Assembly: GCA_011375275.1 (NCBI GenBank)
Contig: DRLW01000157.1
Location: 1 to 9,661, forward strand
DNA length: 9,661 nt
Origin: Bacteroidota bacterium
Lineage (GTDB): Bacteria > Zhuqueibacterota > Zhuqueibacteria > Zhuqueibacterales > Geothermadaptataceae
Reading direction: 5' to 3'
Shown here: positions 1 through 7,978 of the stretch, in pieces
Layout of the letters: every line of letters begins with the position of its first letter
Numbering within the stretch: position 1 is the first letter of the stretch
Program-made: the position numbers and the translations under genes
Notes under the pieces: generated by a model
What the model saw: the letters and a program-made list of their open reading frames with translations, nothing else
What the model was told of the DNA's origin: nothing
Databases searched by the model: none

Positions 1-1902
1 CAGACCGGAACGGTTTTGTGCCAGCAGAAAGTACTCCACTTCGCGGCCGCCGGACAGCAGGGAAGAGAAATTAAAACGGTGGTTGCGGGTCACATAGTTG
101 AGCACGATTTCGGTGAATGGCTCCGCACTTCCAACAGGCCGCCAGAAAATGCGCGCTGAAGTGATATCATCACTTGTAAAAGAAATCAGCACGCTGGCAT
201 GATCGCCATCGAGCATCGGCAGGTGCTCCGGGACGCTGAGACGGGGCGCTGTGCGATCGAGAATGATGCGGTTTTTATCTTCAAACACCCGGCCATCGCG
301 AGTGAACAACTGCAGTCGCAGCGTCCAGGTTGTATCTTCCAGAGCCGAGACATCCCAGATTGCCAGAGTATCTTCGACGATTTGTTCATTTTTCAGCTCA
401 GCCACAGGAAACCATGTTTCCGGGTTGTCGCCGGCCCCATAGCTGAGTTCGATTCGCTCAGAAAAAGCGCTGGTCGCCGTAGCGATGACAGCGATTTCCT
501 CACCGGCAAAGCCCGCGTCCATGGATGGGCTGATCAGGGAAACGGTGCCTGCCTGGTGGATCTGCAGCGCATCGACGAGGTCCGGAAGACCGGCGCCGTA
601 AAACCGGTCCCAACCCGGATCGCCCAGATCTCTTGCAGCAGCGATGAGCACACTGCGTACCTGTTCAGGGCCGAATTCAGGATTGCGGCGCAGGATGAGC
701 GAAGCCGCGGCGGAGATAAAGGGCGCCGAGGCCGAGGTGCCGGCAAAGCGGCCATATCCACCATCAGGGCGTGTGGTGGGTATATCCTGTCCCGGTGCGA
801 CCACGTCGAGGGTGGTGCCAAAATTGGAAAAACTGGCCAAAACGCGATTTTCAGCGATAGCGCCGACGGAAATCGTCTCCTGAAATCCGGATGGATAGTG
901 CGGCTGGTCTGTGGACGAGTTCCCGGATGAGGCGACGAGCACCACGCCCTGAGACCAGGCGTAGCGGATAACATCGCGCAGCATCGGCGAAACCACGACA
1001 TCACCGAAGCTCATGTTGATCACCCGGGCGCCATTGGCAACGGCATAGATGATCGCCGCAGCGACATCATCTTCCTCGAGAAAGCCCAGGCTGGTGCCGG
1101 CACGCAGGTTCATCACCCGATTCTGAAAGGCCATACCCGCTATGCCGATTCCATTATTCGCCCGGGCCACGATGATCCCGGTAACTGCGGTTCCATGGCC
1201 ATGCTCATCATCCGGATCATTATCGCGATCAGCATAATCCCCGCTGTCGATAAAACTCGGTGCATCGGTGAAATCCCACCCGCGCAGATCATCGACAAAC
1301 CCGTTGCCGTCGTCATCGATGCCATTGAAATCCGACTCATCGACACGGCCGTTGCCATCGAGGTCCTCGCCGGGATTGACCCACAACTGGCCTTCAAGGT
1401 CCGGGTGGCGATAGTCAACCCCTGTATCGATCACGGCCACTGGTACCGGCTCCCCCTCTGCGATAAAATCCCACGCCTGCGGCGCCCGCATGGCCTGCAG
1501 GCCCCACTGCTCGGAAAACAGGGAATCATCCGGAGTGATCTCATGCACTTTCAGCCTGTGGTTAATCTGTACGTACTCGACCTGTTCATCTGTGGCAAGC
1601 CTGTTCAGCACGTTTTCCACATCATCCTGCAGTGAAAGCACAAAACAGCGTTCCAGCGGAGTGCCTGCTGCGGCCGGCGAAACCTGCGCAACCTGTACGA
1701 CCTGCTGTTGCACACCCGCACGGTTTAAAACTTCCGCGAGTACAAGGCGCGACGAGGCGGTTTTGGCTGCTCCGGCCGGTTGCTTCAGTCTGATGATCAG
1801 GCCGGCCGCAGGCTCAGCAGCGGATAAATGCGACAAACAAATTCCAACCGTGGTCAACAAGACAAACGCGAGAGAGTGTGCTGTGCGCGATGTGTGTTTC
1901 AT
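1..1902 (-). CDS. Secreted S8 family subtilisin-like serine protease (3' end outside window)
   Basis: The reading frame is open for 634 codons from ATG 1902 to the window edge. A signal peptide covers about residues 1-28, with likely cleavage after LSA. Residues about 30-120 look like an inhibitory propeptide, followed by the common junction DSLFSEQWGLQAMRAPQAWDF. The catalytic triad is complete: D159 (VIDTGVD), H236 (HGHGTAVTG) and S390 (GTSASAP), with oxyanion N328 (SSGNSS). Between Asp and His is an acidic insert with two EF-hand-like loops (D180-D191 and from D196), probably for calcium. From about 455 onward the sequence is beta-rich and Ig/FN3-like, so accessory domains continue past the edge; a C-terminal sorting signal, if any, cannot be seen. 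The start lies 48 bases after the lipoprotein gene with only a weak GGA-type ribosome binding site. It probably degrades extracellular or surface protein. Confidence 0.96.
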   Translation of the reverse strand, partial: MKHTSRTAHSLAFVLLTTVGICLSHLSAAEPAAGLIIRLKQPAGAAKTASSRLVLAEVLNRAGVQQQVVQVAQVSPAAAGTPLERCFVLSLQDDVENVLNRLATDEQVEYVQINHRLKVHEITPDDSLFSEQWGLQAMRAPQAWDFIAEGEPVPVAVIDTGVDYRHPDLEGQLWVNPGEDLDGNGRVDESDFNGIDDDGNGFVDDLRGWDFTDAPSFIDSGDYADRDNDPDDEHGHGTAVTGIIVARANNGIGIAGMAFQNRVMNLRAGTSLGFLEEDDVAAAIIYAVANGARVINMSFGDVVVSPMLRDVIRYAWSQGVVLVASSGNSSTDQPHYPSGFQETISVGAIAENRVLASFSNFGTTLDVVAPGQDIPTTRPDGGYGRFAGTSASAPFISAAASLILRRNPEFGPEQVRSVLIAAARDLGDPGWDRFYGAGLPDLVDALQIHQAGTVSLISPSMDAGFAGEEIAVIATATSAFSERIELSYGAGDNPETWFPVAELKNEQIVEDTLAIWDVSALEDTTWTLRLQLFTRDGRVFEDKNRIILDRTAPRLSVPEHLPMLDGDHASVLISFTSDDITSARIFWRPVGSAEPFTEIVLNYVTRNHRFNFSSLLSGGREVEYFLLAQNRSGL

Positions 1903-1950
1903 AGTGTTCCGGGATTCAGAAGCTGATGGTTGAGAAAACGGTGCATGCTG

Positions 1951-2589
1951 CTACTGTTGCGCATGCGTTGTATCGATAAATGCAAAAAGGTTGTCGAACC
2001 AGACATCGCCGATAGAACTGAGGCCGGCATAGAAAACGATGTTACGGGCTCCGGCAGGGATACGCACCCTTTTTTGAAACAGCCGGAACGCTGCCCGGGG
2101 CAGAGGGTCGATCGTGATTTTCTCTGCGACAACTTTTTCACCGGCAAGCGGGATCACTGGTTCATATTCGACAGCGAGGTGCACTTCCGGAGCGCCCCGC
2201 ACTCGCACCCAGCCGCCAAAACGCACCGTGTGGCCGGCGGCGCCGGGCAGCAGTTTTTGTGACCAGGCATGGAGAATTTTCTCTTCCCCGGCTCCGGGGT
2301 GACGCCTGATGCTGATACGCCCACTGCGTTTGCCGGTAGCGGCATATCTGCGGTCAAAATCAATATCAGCATACCGCGCGTATCCCGGGGGAGCCGATCG
2401 CGTCCAGGCTGAATCTGCTTCGAAGCCGCCATTTTTGATCAGCAATGTCACGAGCGGCCGCCGTTTATCCAGCGTTTCCGGGGCAGCGTCACCTGTGCTG
2501 CCTGAGCATCCTGACAGCAGGGTCTGGCTGGCAAATACTGTCGCTAATAATACCAGCCCGGTTCTGTGCCTGCGGTATATTTTTCTCAT
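1951..2589 (-). CDS. Putative outer-membrane lipoprotein with carbohydrate-binding-like beta-sandwich
   Basis: The 212-residue product starts with a basic N-terminus and hydrophobic stretch ending in the lipobox LSGC, with the lipid-carrying Cys at residue 28. A short Ser/Gly/Thr-rich tether follows. The rest is one beta-rich domain: NGGFEADSAWTR near its start, GKRSGRISIRR in the first half and IGDVWFDNLF at the end. This order resembles jelly-roll carbohydrate-binding modules of the CBM4/9 type, in which NGGFE begins the first strand and WFDN closes the last. Similarity is by motif only, so ligand binding is inference. ATG at 2589 is used because it shares one base with the preceding stop (TGATG), implying translational coupling; the GTG one codon upstream is less likely. 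It lies between a glycosyltransferase and a secreted protease, consistent with a surface role. It could equally be a structural envelope protein of unknown function. Confidence 0.72.
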   Translation of the reverse strand: MRKIYRRHRTGLVLLATVFASQTLLSGCSGSTGDAAPETLDKRRPLVTLLIKNGGFEADSAWTRSAPPGYARYADIDFDRRYAATGKRSGRISIRRHPGAGEEKILHAWSQKLLPGAAGHTVRFGGWVRVRGAPEVHLAVEYEPVIPLAGEKVVAEKITIDPLPRAAFRLFQKRVRIPAGARNIVFYAGLSSIGDVWFDNLFAFIDTTHAQQ

Positions 2590-3494
2590 CACACTTTAAA
2601 CCCTGAGCGAGACAGAGCGAAGCGAATTGCGCCGCTGAGCAGCAGCAAAACCGTTACAGCGGCATTGGGCAGCCACCAGCGCGGGCTGCTGCCATATTTC
2701 CAGAAATAGCGGATGAATGAGCGGTGTGAGGTCACAATCATCTCCGGGCGGCGGCGATATACGCTTCTGCCCTTGCCGTGCGTTGCGAAAACCGAGGGCT
2801 CAAACAGAATGCGATACCCCTGCGCAAGCACGCGGGCACACCAGTCCACATCGCTGAAAAACATCGGGAAGCCTTCATCCCACAGGCCGGTCGTTTCCAG
2901 AACCTGACGCCGGCAGAGCAGAAACGCACCCTGCGGCTGAGCGACTTCGCGTGTGTGACGGTGATCGAAATCCCCCATTTTCCAGCCGTTAAATTCAGCG
3001 CTGTGAGGAAAGATCGCAGCCAGGCCGAGGCTGGAGTAGAGCACATCGCGACGGCGAGGAATCCGGCGGCATGAGGGCTGGATGGTGCCGTCGCTGTTGC
3101 GCAGTTGTGGTGCAACGATGCCAACCTCCGGCCGTTGCTGCAGGATGCGCACGAGAGCACTGAGAGTATCCTCCTCAAGGCGGACATCCGGATTGAGAAA
3201 TAGAATATAGTCGGCTCTGGCAAATGCGGCAGCCTGATTGACTGCTCGCGTAAAGCCCGCATTATACTGGTTTTTGATCAACAGGAGAGAAAAGTCCCCT
3301 CTTTTTTTCACAGCATCGATCTGCACCAGTGTGTCGTCTTCTGAGGCATTATCGACGATGAGCACGCGCACAGCCATGTTTTTTGTGGCACTGGCCAGCG
3401 TGCGCAGGCAGGGGCCGATATCCGCTCCGCTCTGGTAGGTGACGATGATGACATCGAGGGAGCTCCCCCGTTCATGAGATGCAGATGAGTTCAC
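2589..3494 (-). CDS. GT-A family-2 glycosyltransferase, rhamnosyltransferase-like
   Basis: The product is about 301 residues. The N-terminal Rossmann-like core reads LDVIIVTYQSG, then VLIVDNAS (48-52 region), GFTRAVNQAA and the metal-binding NPD in FLNPDVRLEE (101-103). The segment IVAPQLRNSDGTIQPS and the later FFSDVDWCARVLAQGY are typical of WbbL-like dTDP-rhamnosyl and related transferases of O-antigen or exopolysaccharide synthesis. A hydrophobic segment near 277-295 may anchor the C-terminus at the inner membrane. The start is uncertain: the only in-frame candidates before the core are GTG at 3494 and TTG at 3500, both without a good ribosome binding site and both overlapping the peptidase gene. 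An ATG at 3475 overlapping the peptidase stop (ATGA) is out of frame by one base. The stop couples to the next gene as TGATG. Function as a transferase is secure; donor and acceptor are inferred. Confidence 0.9.
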   Translation of the reverse strand: MNSSASHERGSSLDVIIVTYQSGADIGPCLRTLASATKNMAVRVLIVDNASEDDTLVQIDAVKKRGDFSLLLIKNQYNAGFTRAVNQAAAFARADYILFLNPDVRLEEDTLSALVRILQQRPEVGIVAPQLRNSDGTIQPSCRRIPRRRDVLYSSLGLAAIFPHSAEFNGWKMGDFDHRHTREVAQPQGAFLLCRRQVLETTGLWDEGFPMFFSDVDWCARVLAQGYRILFEPSVFATHGKGRSVYRRRPEMIVTSHRSFIRYFWKYGSSPRWWLPNAAVTVLLLLSGAIRFALSRSGFKV

Positions 3495-4542
3495 GGTCAA
3501 GCGGTGTCAAAAGTTCGCTGCCTTCTTCGGTGATATGGACATCATCTTCGATGCGCACACCACCAGAATCCGGCACATAAAGTCCCGGCTCGATGGTAAT
3601 CACGTTGCCTGCCTGCAGTACATCCTCGCTTCGTGCTCCGACGCCGGGCATGCTGTGCACATCGATCCCCAGGCCGTGTCCGAGGCTGTGGCTGAACTCT
3701 TTTTCATACCCCCGTTTCTTCAGACTGGTACGTGCCACGCCATCGAGCTCAGCACAACGCAGACCGGCGCGGGCCGCCTCGCGCGCCCGGGTATTGGCTT
3801 CGAGGACGGCATCGTAAAGAGCGCGTTGCTGTGCATCCGGCTCGCCGAGAAAGACCGTGCGGGTGATGTCTGAACAAAACCCGTTGTAGCGAAAGCCGAA
3901 ATCCACGACGACAAACTCTCCGGCAGCCAGTTTCTTGTGCGAAGCCAGGCCATGGGGCAGGGCTGAGCGCCAGCCACTGGCGACGATGGGTTCAAAGGCA
4001 TCGCCCTCGGCACCCGCCCGGCGTCCGAGATAAGATATTTCAGCTGCGATATCATTCTCGCTGATACCGGTCCGGATTTTGGGCACCAGTTCGCGCCAGA
4101 CAGCACAGGCGATTTGACACGCCGTCCGGGTGTGTTCCAGCTCTGCTGCTGTTCGCGTCGCGGTAATCTTTTCCAGTATTTTTTCCGTCGCGAGAAATGT
4201 GAGGCGTGGGAATTTGCGGGTCAATATCTGCCAGCTCGCCACGCTGGTGTGCGCGGCTTCGAAAGCGACACGTTTTGCCTGCCCGAGAGCTTTTGAACGA
4301 GCCAGCTCATCGAATAAACTTGCCCGGGCGATGAAAATATCCGCCCCTTTTACCTCATCGCGCACCTGATCGCGGTAGCGGTTGTCGGTGATAAAAACAA
4401 TACGGCCGGGCAGTATAACCGCCAGGCCGTTGGAACCTGTAAAACCGAAGAGGTAGCGCAAGTTCGTCAGCGAGGTGATGAGAAAGGCATCGATTTTCAG
4501 ACTGGTGAATTTCTCCCGCACTGCGGCGACGCGGTCAGGCAT
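3472..4542 (-). CDS. M24 family metallopeptidase, Xaa-Pro aminopeptidase/dipeptidase-like
   Basis: The 356-residue enzyme has the two-domain layout of M24B peptidases: an N-terminal creatinase-like domain (1 to about 125) and a C-terminal pita-bread domain. All five metal ligands are present: D214 in VVVDFG, D225 in CSDITR, H289 in LGHGLG, E318 in ITIEPG and E332 in VRIEDD. The supporting H197 (ALPHG) and H296 (DVHSMPG) are also there, so the enzyme should be active with two divalent metals and cleave next to proline. Its length fits the short cytoplasmic PepQ/YqhT-like forms rather than the longer PepP. No signal peptide is seen. The ATG lies inside the end of the TPR gene (8-base overlap), so translation is probably coupled. 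It is most likely a housekeeping peptide-recycling enzyme; a link to its glycosyltransferase neighbours is not evident. Exact substrate class (aminopeptidase or dipeptidase) is not decidable from sequence. Confidence 0.95.
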   Translation of the reverse strand: MPDRVAAVREKFTSLKIDAFLITSLTNLRYLFGFTGSNGLAVILPGRIVFITDNRYRDQVRDEVKGADIFIARASLFDELARSKALGQAKRVAFEAAHTSVASWQILTRKFPRLTFLATEKILEKITATRTAAELEHTRTACQIACAVWRELVPKIRTGISENDIAAEISYLGRRAGAEGDAFEPIVASGWRSALPHGLASHKKLAAGEFVVVDFGFRYNGFCSDITRTVFLGEPDAQQRALYDAVLEANTRAREAARAGLRCAELDGVARTSLKKRGYEKEFSHSLGHGLGIDVHSMPGVGARSEDVLQAGNVITIEPGLYVPDSGGVRIEDDVHITEEGSELLTPLDRELICIS

Positions 4543-6241
4543 CCTGATTATCTTCCAGGCGTTGTTTCAGGTATTCGATTTTTTCCAGATAAGCCTCGTT
4601 GGCTGGATCTTTTTTGAGCAGCATCTCGAACACATTGATCGCTTTGGCAAACTGACCCTGAGCTGCGTAAATTTCGCCAAGAGTCGGCGTAACGATCTTT
4701 TCCCGGTCAAGGGATGATCCACCGCTGCTTTTCGCTGGTGCTTGTTCCTGCTCTTCGGGCTCTGCTGCGGCCGGGCTCGTGTGTTCCGGCCCGGGCTCTT
4801 CCGGCATAGCCTGCTGAGCCGGTTCATCCACATCGATGGTGACAGCTGATTCCTCACTTGCGGTGCTCATTGGCGTTTCTGCCACAGGTTCAGGCTGAAC
4901 ATCGAGGGTATCTTCGGGTTCATCCGCACTGCTGCTGAAATGCTCGTGCAGTTCCAGGGCCGGTTCCGGTGTCGTAGCTTCGGCAGAGGGCTGATCCGCG
5001 TCTGCGGCGAACAAGGCTTCCTCCTCCTGCTGATCGCTGTCCTGGGAGGCCGTTTCCGGACTTTCTGCTGCCACGTCCTCGAGGCCCATGCCCGGCTGGT
5101 CTTCGTCATCGATCTGCGGTGCGGCGAAGGTATCGATTTCATCCGTGTCATAAGCGATGTCCTGGGCATCGATCTCCTCGGTGGACTCGGAAAAATCGTC
5201 CTGCTGCTTCGGCTCGGCCGTTTGCGCCGGGGTATCGATCATATCCATGACACTGTCATCAACAGGAGCGAGGTTTTCGCTGGCTTCTTCTTCGAGCATC
5301 TCCATCTGATCAAACTCGAGGGTTTCCTCCTCAAAACCACGATCAGACCGGGGCTCTTCTGCAGGTGAGGGCGTGATGTCCGCTTCCGCCGGTTTCTCCA
5401 GCGGTGCGGTATAGTTTTCGATCTCTACACTACCTGAGTCGGGCAGCTCTTCCTCAGGCTGATGGGTTATTTCTTCGGGCTTGTCCGGGGCCAGGGTTTG
5501 TGCTTCCGGCGGGCTTTCGGAGAGATCATCTTCAAAAATATCATCAAGAATGGAGGTCACGTCTTCTGTCGGGGGGGCTGCTGAAACCTGCTCAACCGGC
5601 TCGTCAGCAATGCTTTCTGCCTCTTGTTGCTCCTCGGCAACGTCGGCAAAGAGATCGTCATCGATATTGATGGACTCCGTCGCCGGAATGGTTTCCGTCT
5701 CTCTGGCGCCGCCGGATTGAAAAATTTCCTCGAACTCTTCGGTTTTCTCACCGCTGTCCAAATCCATGGTTTGCGACAGCCCCTGTTCCACAGCCTCTTC
5801 ACCCGGCGTCAGGATGGCCTGCTCGGTGGGTTTGACGCGCTCAAGGGTTTCCAGCATTTCCTTTGCCGTCCGGTCGAGGGGGTCGATGGCGAGGATTTTT
5901 TTATAGCTCATCTCACATGCATTCGGCCACCCGGCCTCGCGCATGAGATCGCCGTAAAACTTGTGCGCAGCAATATACTTGGGATCAAAGAGCAGCACCC
6001 GCTTGAACTCTTTCTCCGCGAGGTCGAACATCTTCTTCTGCAGATAACATTTTCCCAGCACCATCCGTCCGGTGACATAGTACGGATGCTTGCGCGTGCC
6101 CTCTTCGCAAATCCGGGTTGCCTCGTCAACCTGCCCCTTGTTGAGCAGTTGCTCCGCCACCCGGGCAAACAGCAACGAATCGGGATTCTGCTGCAATCTG
6201 CTTTTCAGTGCTTCAAATTTGGGATCATTTTCAAATTCCAT
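4535..6241 (-). CDS. TPR-repeat protein with long acidic disordered linker
   Basis: This 568-residue protein has no signal peptide or membrane segment and is probably cytoplasmic. Residues 1-141 form TPR-like helical pairs (for example DSLLFARVAEQLLNKGQVDEA, then GKCYLQKKMFDLAEKEFKRV and a third ending in DPLDRTAKEML). Residues 142-502 form a low-complexity linker that by hand count has about 112 Asp/Glu against 7 Lys/Arg in 361 positions, so it is very acidic and surely disordered. Residues 505-568 return to a single TPR-like unit (TPTLGEIYAAQGQFAKAINV). Within the linker a short [DE][DE][IL]F pattern recurs (EEIF about 171, DDLF about 195, DDIF about 233). TPR units usually bind protein partners, so a scaffold or adaptor role is likely, but the partner is unknown. 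The start is set by AGGAGG. The stop overlaps the next gene by 8 bases. I do not recognise a named family. Confidence 0.9.
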   Translation of the reverse strand: MEFENDPKFEALKSRLQQNPDSLLFARVAEQLLNKGQVDEATRICEEGTRKHPYYVTGRMVLGKCYLQKKMFDLAEKEFKRVLLFDPKYIAAHKFYGDLMREAGWPNACEMSYKKILAIDPLDRTAKEMLETLERVKPTEQAILTPGEEAVEQGLSQTMDLDSGEKTEEFEEIFQSGGARETETIPATESINIDDDLFADVAEEQQEAESIADEPVEQVSAAPPTEDVTSILDDIFEDDLSESPPEAQTLAPDKPEEITHQPEEELPDSGSVEIENYTAPLEKPAEADITPSPAEEPRSDRGFEEETLEFDQMEMLEEEASENLAPVDDSVMDMIDTPAQTAEPKQQDDFSESTEEIDAQDIAYDTDEIDTFAAPQIDDEDQPGMGLEDVAAESPETASQDSDQQEEEALFAADADQPSAEATTPEPALELHEHFSSSADEPEDTLDVQPEPVAETPMSTASEESAVTIDVDEPAQQAMPEEPGPEHTSPAAAEPEEQEQAPAKSSGGSSLDREKIVTPTLGEIYAAQGQFAKAINVFEMLLKKDPANEAYLEKIEYLKQRLEDNQDA

Positions 6242-6417
6242 AGATGCGCCTCCTGCTGCGTCCAATAATTTGTGTGCCTTAACGCCCCTGATTCGTCGAT
6301 AGACTCCCTGTTGCTCTCAGAGTCAGGGCAGAAACATATACTCTGAATATCACCGGCGGCTCTGCGCAACCCGCCTCGCCTTCTGCTTCAATACCGTGCA
6401 AACAATCGAATTGGCGA
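6242..6417 (-). other. 176-base intergenic gap, the largest in the window
   Basis: This is the only gap longer than 50 bases, so it is the best place for a promoter driving the downstream block from the TPR gene to the protease. No canonical -35/-10 pair at proper spacing, no sigma-54 -24/-12 element and no stem followed by a T-run could be identified. A TATATG stretch (minus strand, around 6336-6341) is the only -10-like element, and it lacks a -35 partner. Interleaved short repeats (GACTC/GAGTC and CCCTG/CAGGG around 6302-6330) could form only weak 5-bp stems. Whether the two gene blocks are separate transcription units is unresolved. Confidence 0.5.
6249..6254 (-). promoter_or_regulatory. 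Strong ribosome binding site fixing the start of the TPR gene
   Basis: AGGAGG on the minus strand lies 7 bases before the ATG at 6241. It is the best Shine-Dalgarno match in the window. It rules out the upstream in-frame TTG at 6265, because that start would place the ribosome binding site inside the coding region. Confidence 0.85.
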
Positions 6418-7953
6418 CTACGGTGTGGTCACGGGTTCTTTGCGCCTGCCGGTAACCAGCGCTTTCAACGCAACACCCAGCCTTTCGGGTGTCCAGCCTG
6501 CCTGCTGGCACGAGGTACAGGCGATAAAGGCAAAGCCAAAGGCAAAAAGCGACATAAAGGGCAGCGCCGCCCATTCCTGATAATAAACCGCCAGCCCAAG
6601 TGCTGAAGTGGTGTACACCGTCATCAACAGCTCGAGCACGACCAGAGCGGTTTCTTTACCCTGATATTTTTTGCCGTTCCAGGACCCGTTCTTGCCTTCA
6701 ATATTGAATTTCGGCGTACGCTGAAAGGGAGATTTGATCTTCAAAGCACCCTGAAGAATTGCCCAACTGTTGTTGAGCGAAAGCCCCATGCTGCCGCCGA
6801 GGAAGACCGGAAAATATGCGATGCGCGATTTCCAGTCCGGATAGACTTCCTTTTGACCGTGCAGATACAGAAGAAAGGAGCCGAAAAATGCCAGCACAAA
6901 GAAACTGCATACGGCGAAAAACAACGAATACGGGCTGTCGCTGTTTTTCAGCAACATAGTGGGCAAATTTAACAGAGCCACCAGTAAAATGAAAGGAAAA
7001 ACCATATTATTGGTCAAATGGATCGTACCCTGCAGTTTCACCCGCAGAGGCAGGTCGCTCTGCCATAATTTCGGCAAAATCTTGCGCGCAGTTTCTATGG
7101 CGCCCTTGGTCCAGCGAAACTGCTGCGATTTGAGCGCCGTCATCTTTCCCGGCAGCTCAGCCATGCAGACGACATCCTGCAGATAGACGAAGCGCCAGCC
7201 GCGCATCTGCGCCCTGTAGCTGAGGTCGAGGTCTTCTGTCAGCGTATCGTCAGACCAGTTGCCCGCGTCGAGGATACATTGCTTGCGCCAGACACCGGCT
7301 GTACCGTTAAAATTGATGAACAAATCCGACCGGTTTCGTGCCGCCTGTTCGACGACAAAGTGCCCGTCCAGGGCGATCGCCTGCGCCCTGGTCAGCAATG
7401 AAAAGTCATGGTTGAGATGCCCCCAACGCGTCTGCACCACGCCGACATCCGGCGAGGAAAAATGCGGCAGCGTTTTGCGCAGAAAATCCCGCGGCGGGAT
7501 GAAATCAGCATCAAAAATCGCGATGAACTCCCCTTTGGCCTGGGGCAGGGCATCCCGCAGAGCGCCGGCCTTGTAACCGGTACGGTCGCTGCGGTGCAGC
7601 AACTGAATATCAAACCCTTCTGCCGAATACTTTTCGACCAGAAAACGGCTGCGCTCCACGGTTTCATCGGTGGAATCATCGAGGATCTGGATGTGCAATT
7701 TTTCACGCGGATAGTCCACGCTGCACGCCGCGCGCACGAGCCGGTCGAGCACGTAAAACTCGTTGTACACCGGCAACTGGATCGTCACCATCGGCGCCTC
7801 GCTGTCCTGCAGCGTTTTGTCCGGCGGCGTCTTATGCGCGTTCTTCCGGTAAAGGTGCACCATGATGTAACCATGGAAGCCGTACACAAACAGTATGCAC
7901 AGGCTGATAAAATAAACTGCCAGCAGAATATACTCGAGCTGTTCCGGTATCAT
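6418..7953 (-). CDS. Membrane-embedded processive family-2 glycosyltransferase (cellulose/mannan synthase-like)
   Basis: The 511-residue protein has the full set of processive GT2 motifs: PVYNE (61-65), DDSTD (92-96), DAD (148-150), TED (239-241) and QQFRW (277-281). These bind the nucleotide-sugar and metal, supply the catalytic base and hold the growing chain. One transmembrane helix lies at about 8-32. Further hydrophobic segments lie at about 315-335, 343-365, 436-458 and 462-482, with an interfacial stretch around 380-400. KSPFQRTPKF (408-417) is typical of the CslA/CslC-like branch of synthases. The protein therefore probably polymerises and exports a beta-linked polysaccharide across the inner membrane. 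The sugar cannot be told from sequence. No PilZ domain is visible, and no BcsB- or BcsC-like partner is in the window, which argues against a classical cellulose operon. The start is 25 bases after the lptE-like stop, with a weak AGAG-type ribosome binding site. Confidence 0.93.
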   Translation of the reverse strand: MIPEQLEYILLAVYFISLCILFVYGFHGYIMVHLYRKNAHKTPPDKTLQDSEAPMVTIQLPVYNEFYVLDRLVRAACSVDYPREKLHIQILDDSTDETVERSRFLVEKYSAEGFDIQLLHRSDRTGYKAGALRDALPQAKGEFIAIFDADFIPPRDFLRKTLPHFSSPDVGVVQTRWGHLNHDFSLLTRAQAIALDGHFVVEQAARNRSDLFINFNGTAGVWRKQCILDAGNWSDDTLTEDLDLSYRAQMRGWRFVYLQDVVCMAELPGKMTALKSQQFRWTKGAIETARKILPKLWQSDLPLRVKLQGTIHLTNNMVFPFILLVALLNLPTMLLKNSDSPYSLFFAVCSFFVLAFFGSFLLYLHGQKEVYPDWKSRIAYFPVFLGGSMGLSLNNSWAILQGALKIKSPFQRTPKFNIEGKNGSWNGKKYQGKETALVVLELLMTVYTTSALGLAVYYQEWAALPFMSLFAFGFAFIACTSCQQAGWTPERLGVALKALVTGRRKEPVTTP

Positions 7954-7978
7954 CTTTTTCTCTGTGTTAAGGTTTTTC

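Noticed and set aside
199..930. Open reading frame of 243 codons on the plus strand
   Set aside because: It lies wholly inside the subtilase gene on the other strand, where the triad motifs are intact. Its translation has no recognisable domain and is a product of the GC-rich antisense frame.
1836..1840. Cys22 in the subtilase signal peptide as a lipobox
   Set aside because: The residue before Cys is Ile, not Gly, Ala or Ser, and a normal signal peptidase I site (LSA) follows.
6241..6265. Upstream TTG start at 6265 for the TPR gene
   Set aside because: AGGAGG lies between this codon and the ATG at 6241 at ideal spacing, so the ATG is the start.
5624..6268. Open reading frame of 214 codons on the plus strand
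   Set aside because: It is antisense to the TPR gene, whose start has a strong ribosome binding site. The plus-strand product shows no known motif.
6302..6330. Interleaved short repeats as a terminator after the membrane glycosyltransferase
   Set aside because: The half-repeats are in swapped order, so only a weak 5-bp stem can form, and no T-run follows.
6340..6400. Possible sigma-54 -24/-12 promoter (GG-N10-GC) before the TPR gene
   Set aside because: Only the GG and GC pairs match; the flanking consensus bases (TGGCAC and TTGC) do not. Such a pair is expected by chance in GC-rich sequence.
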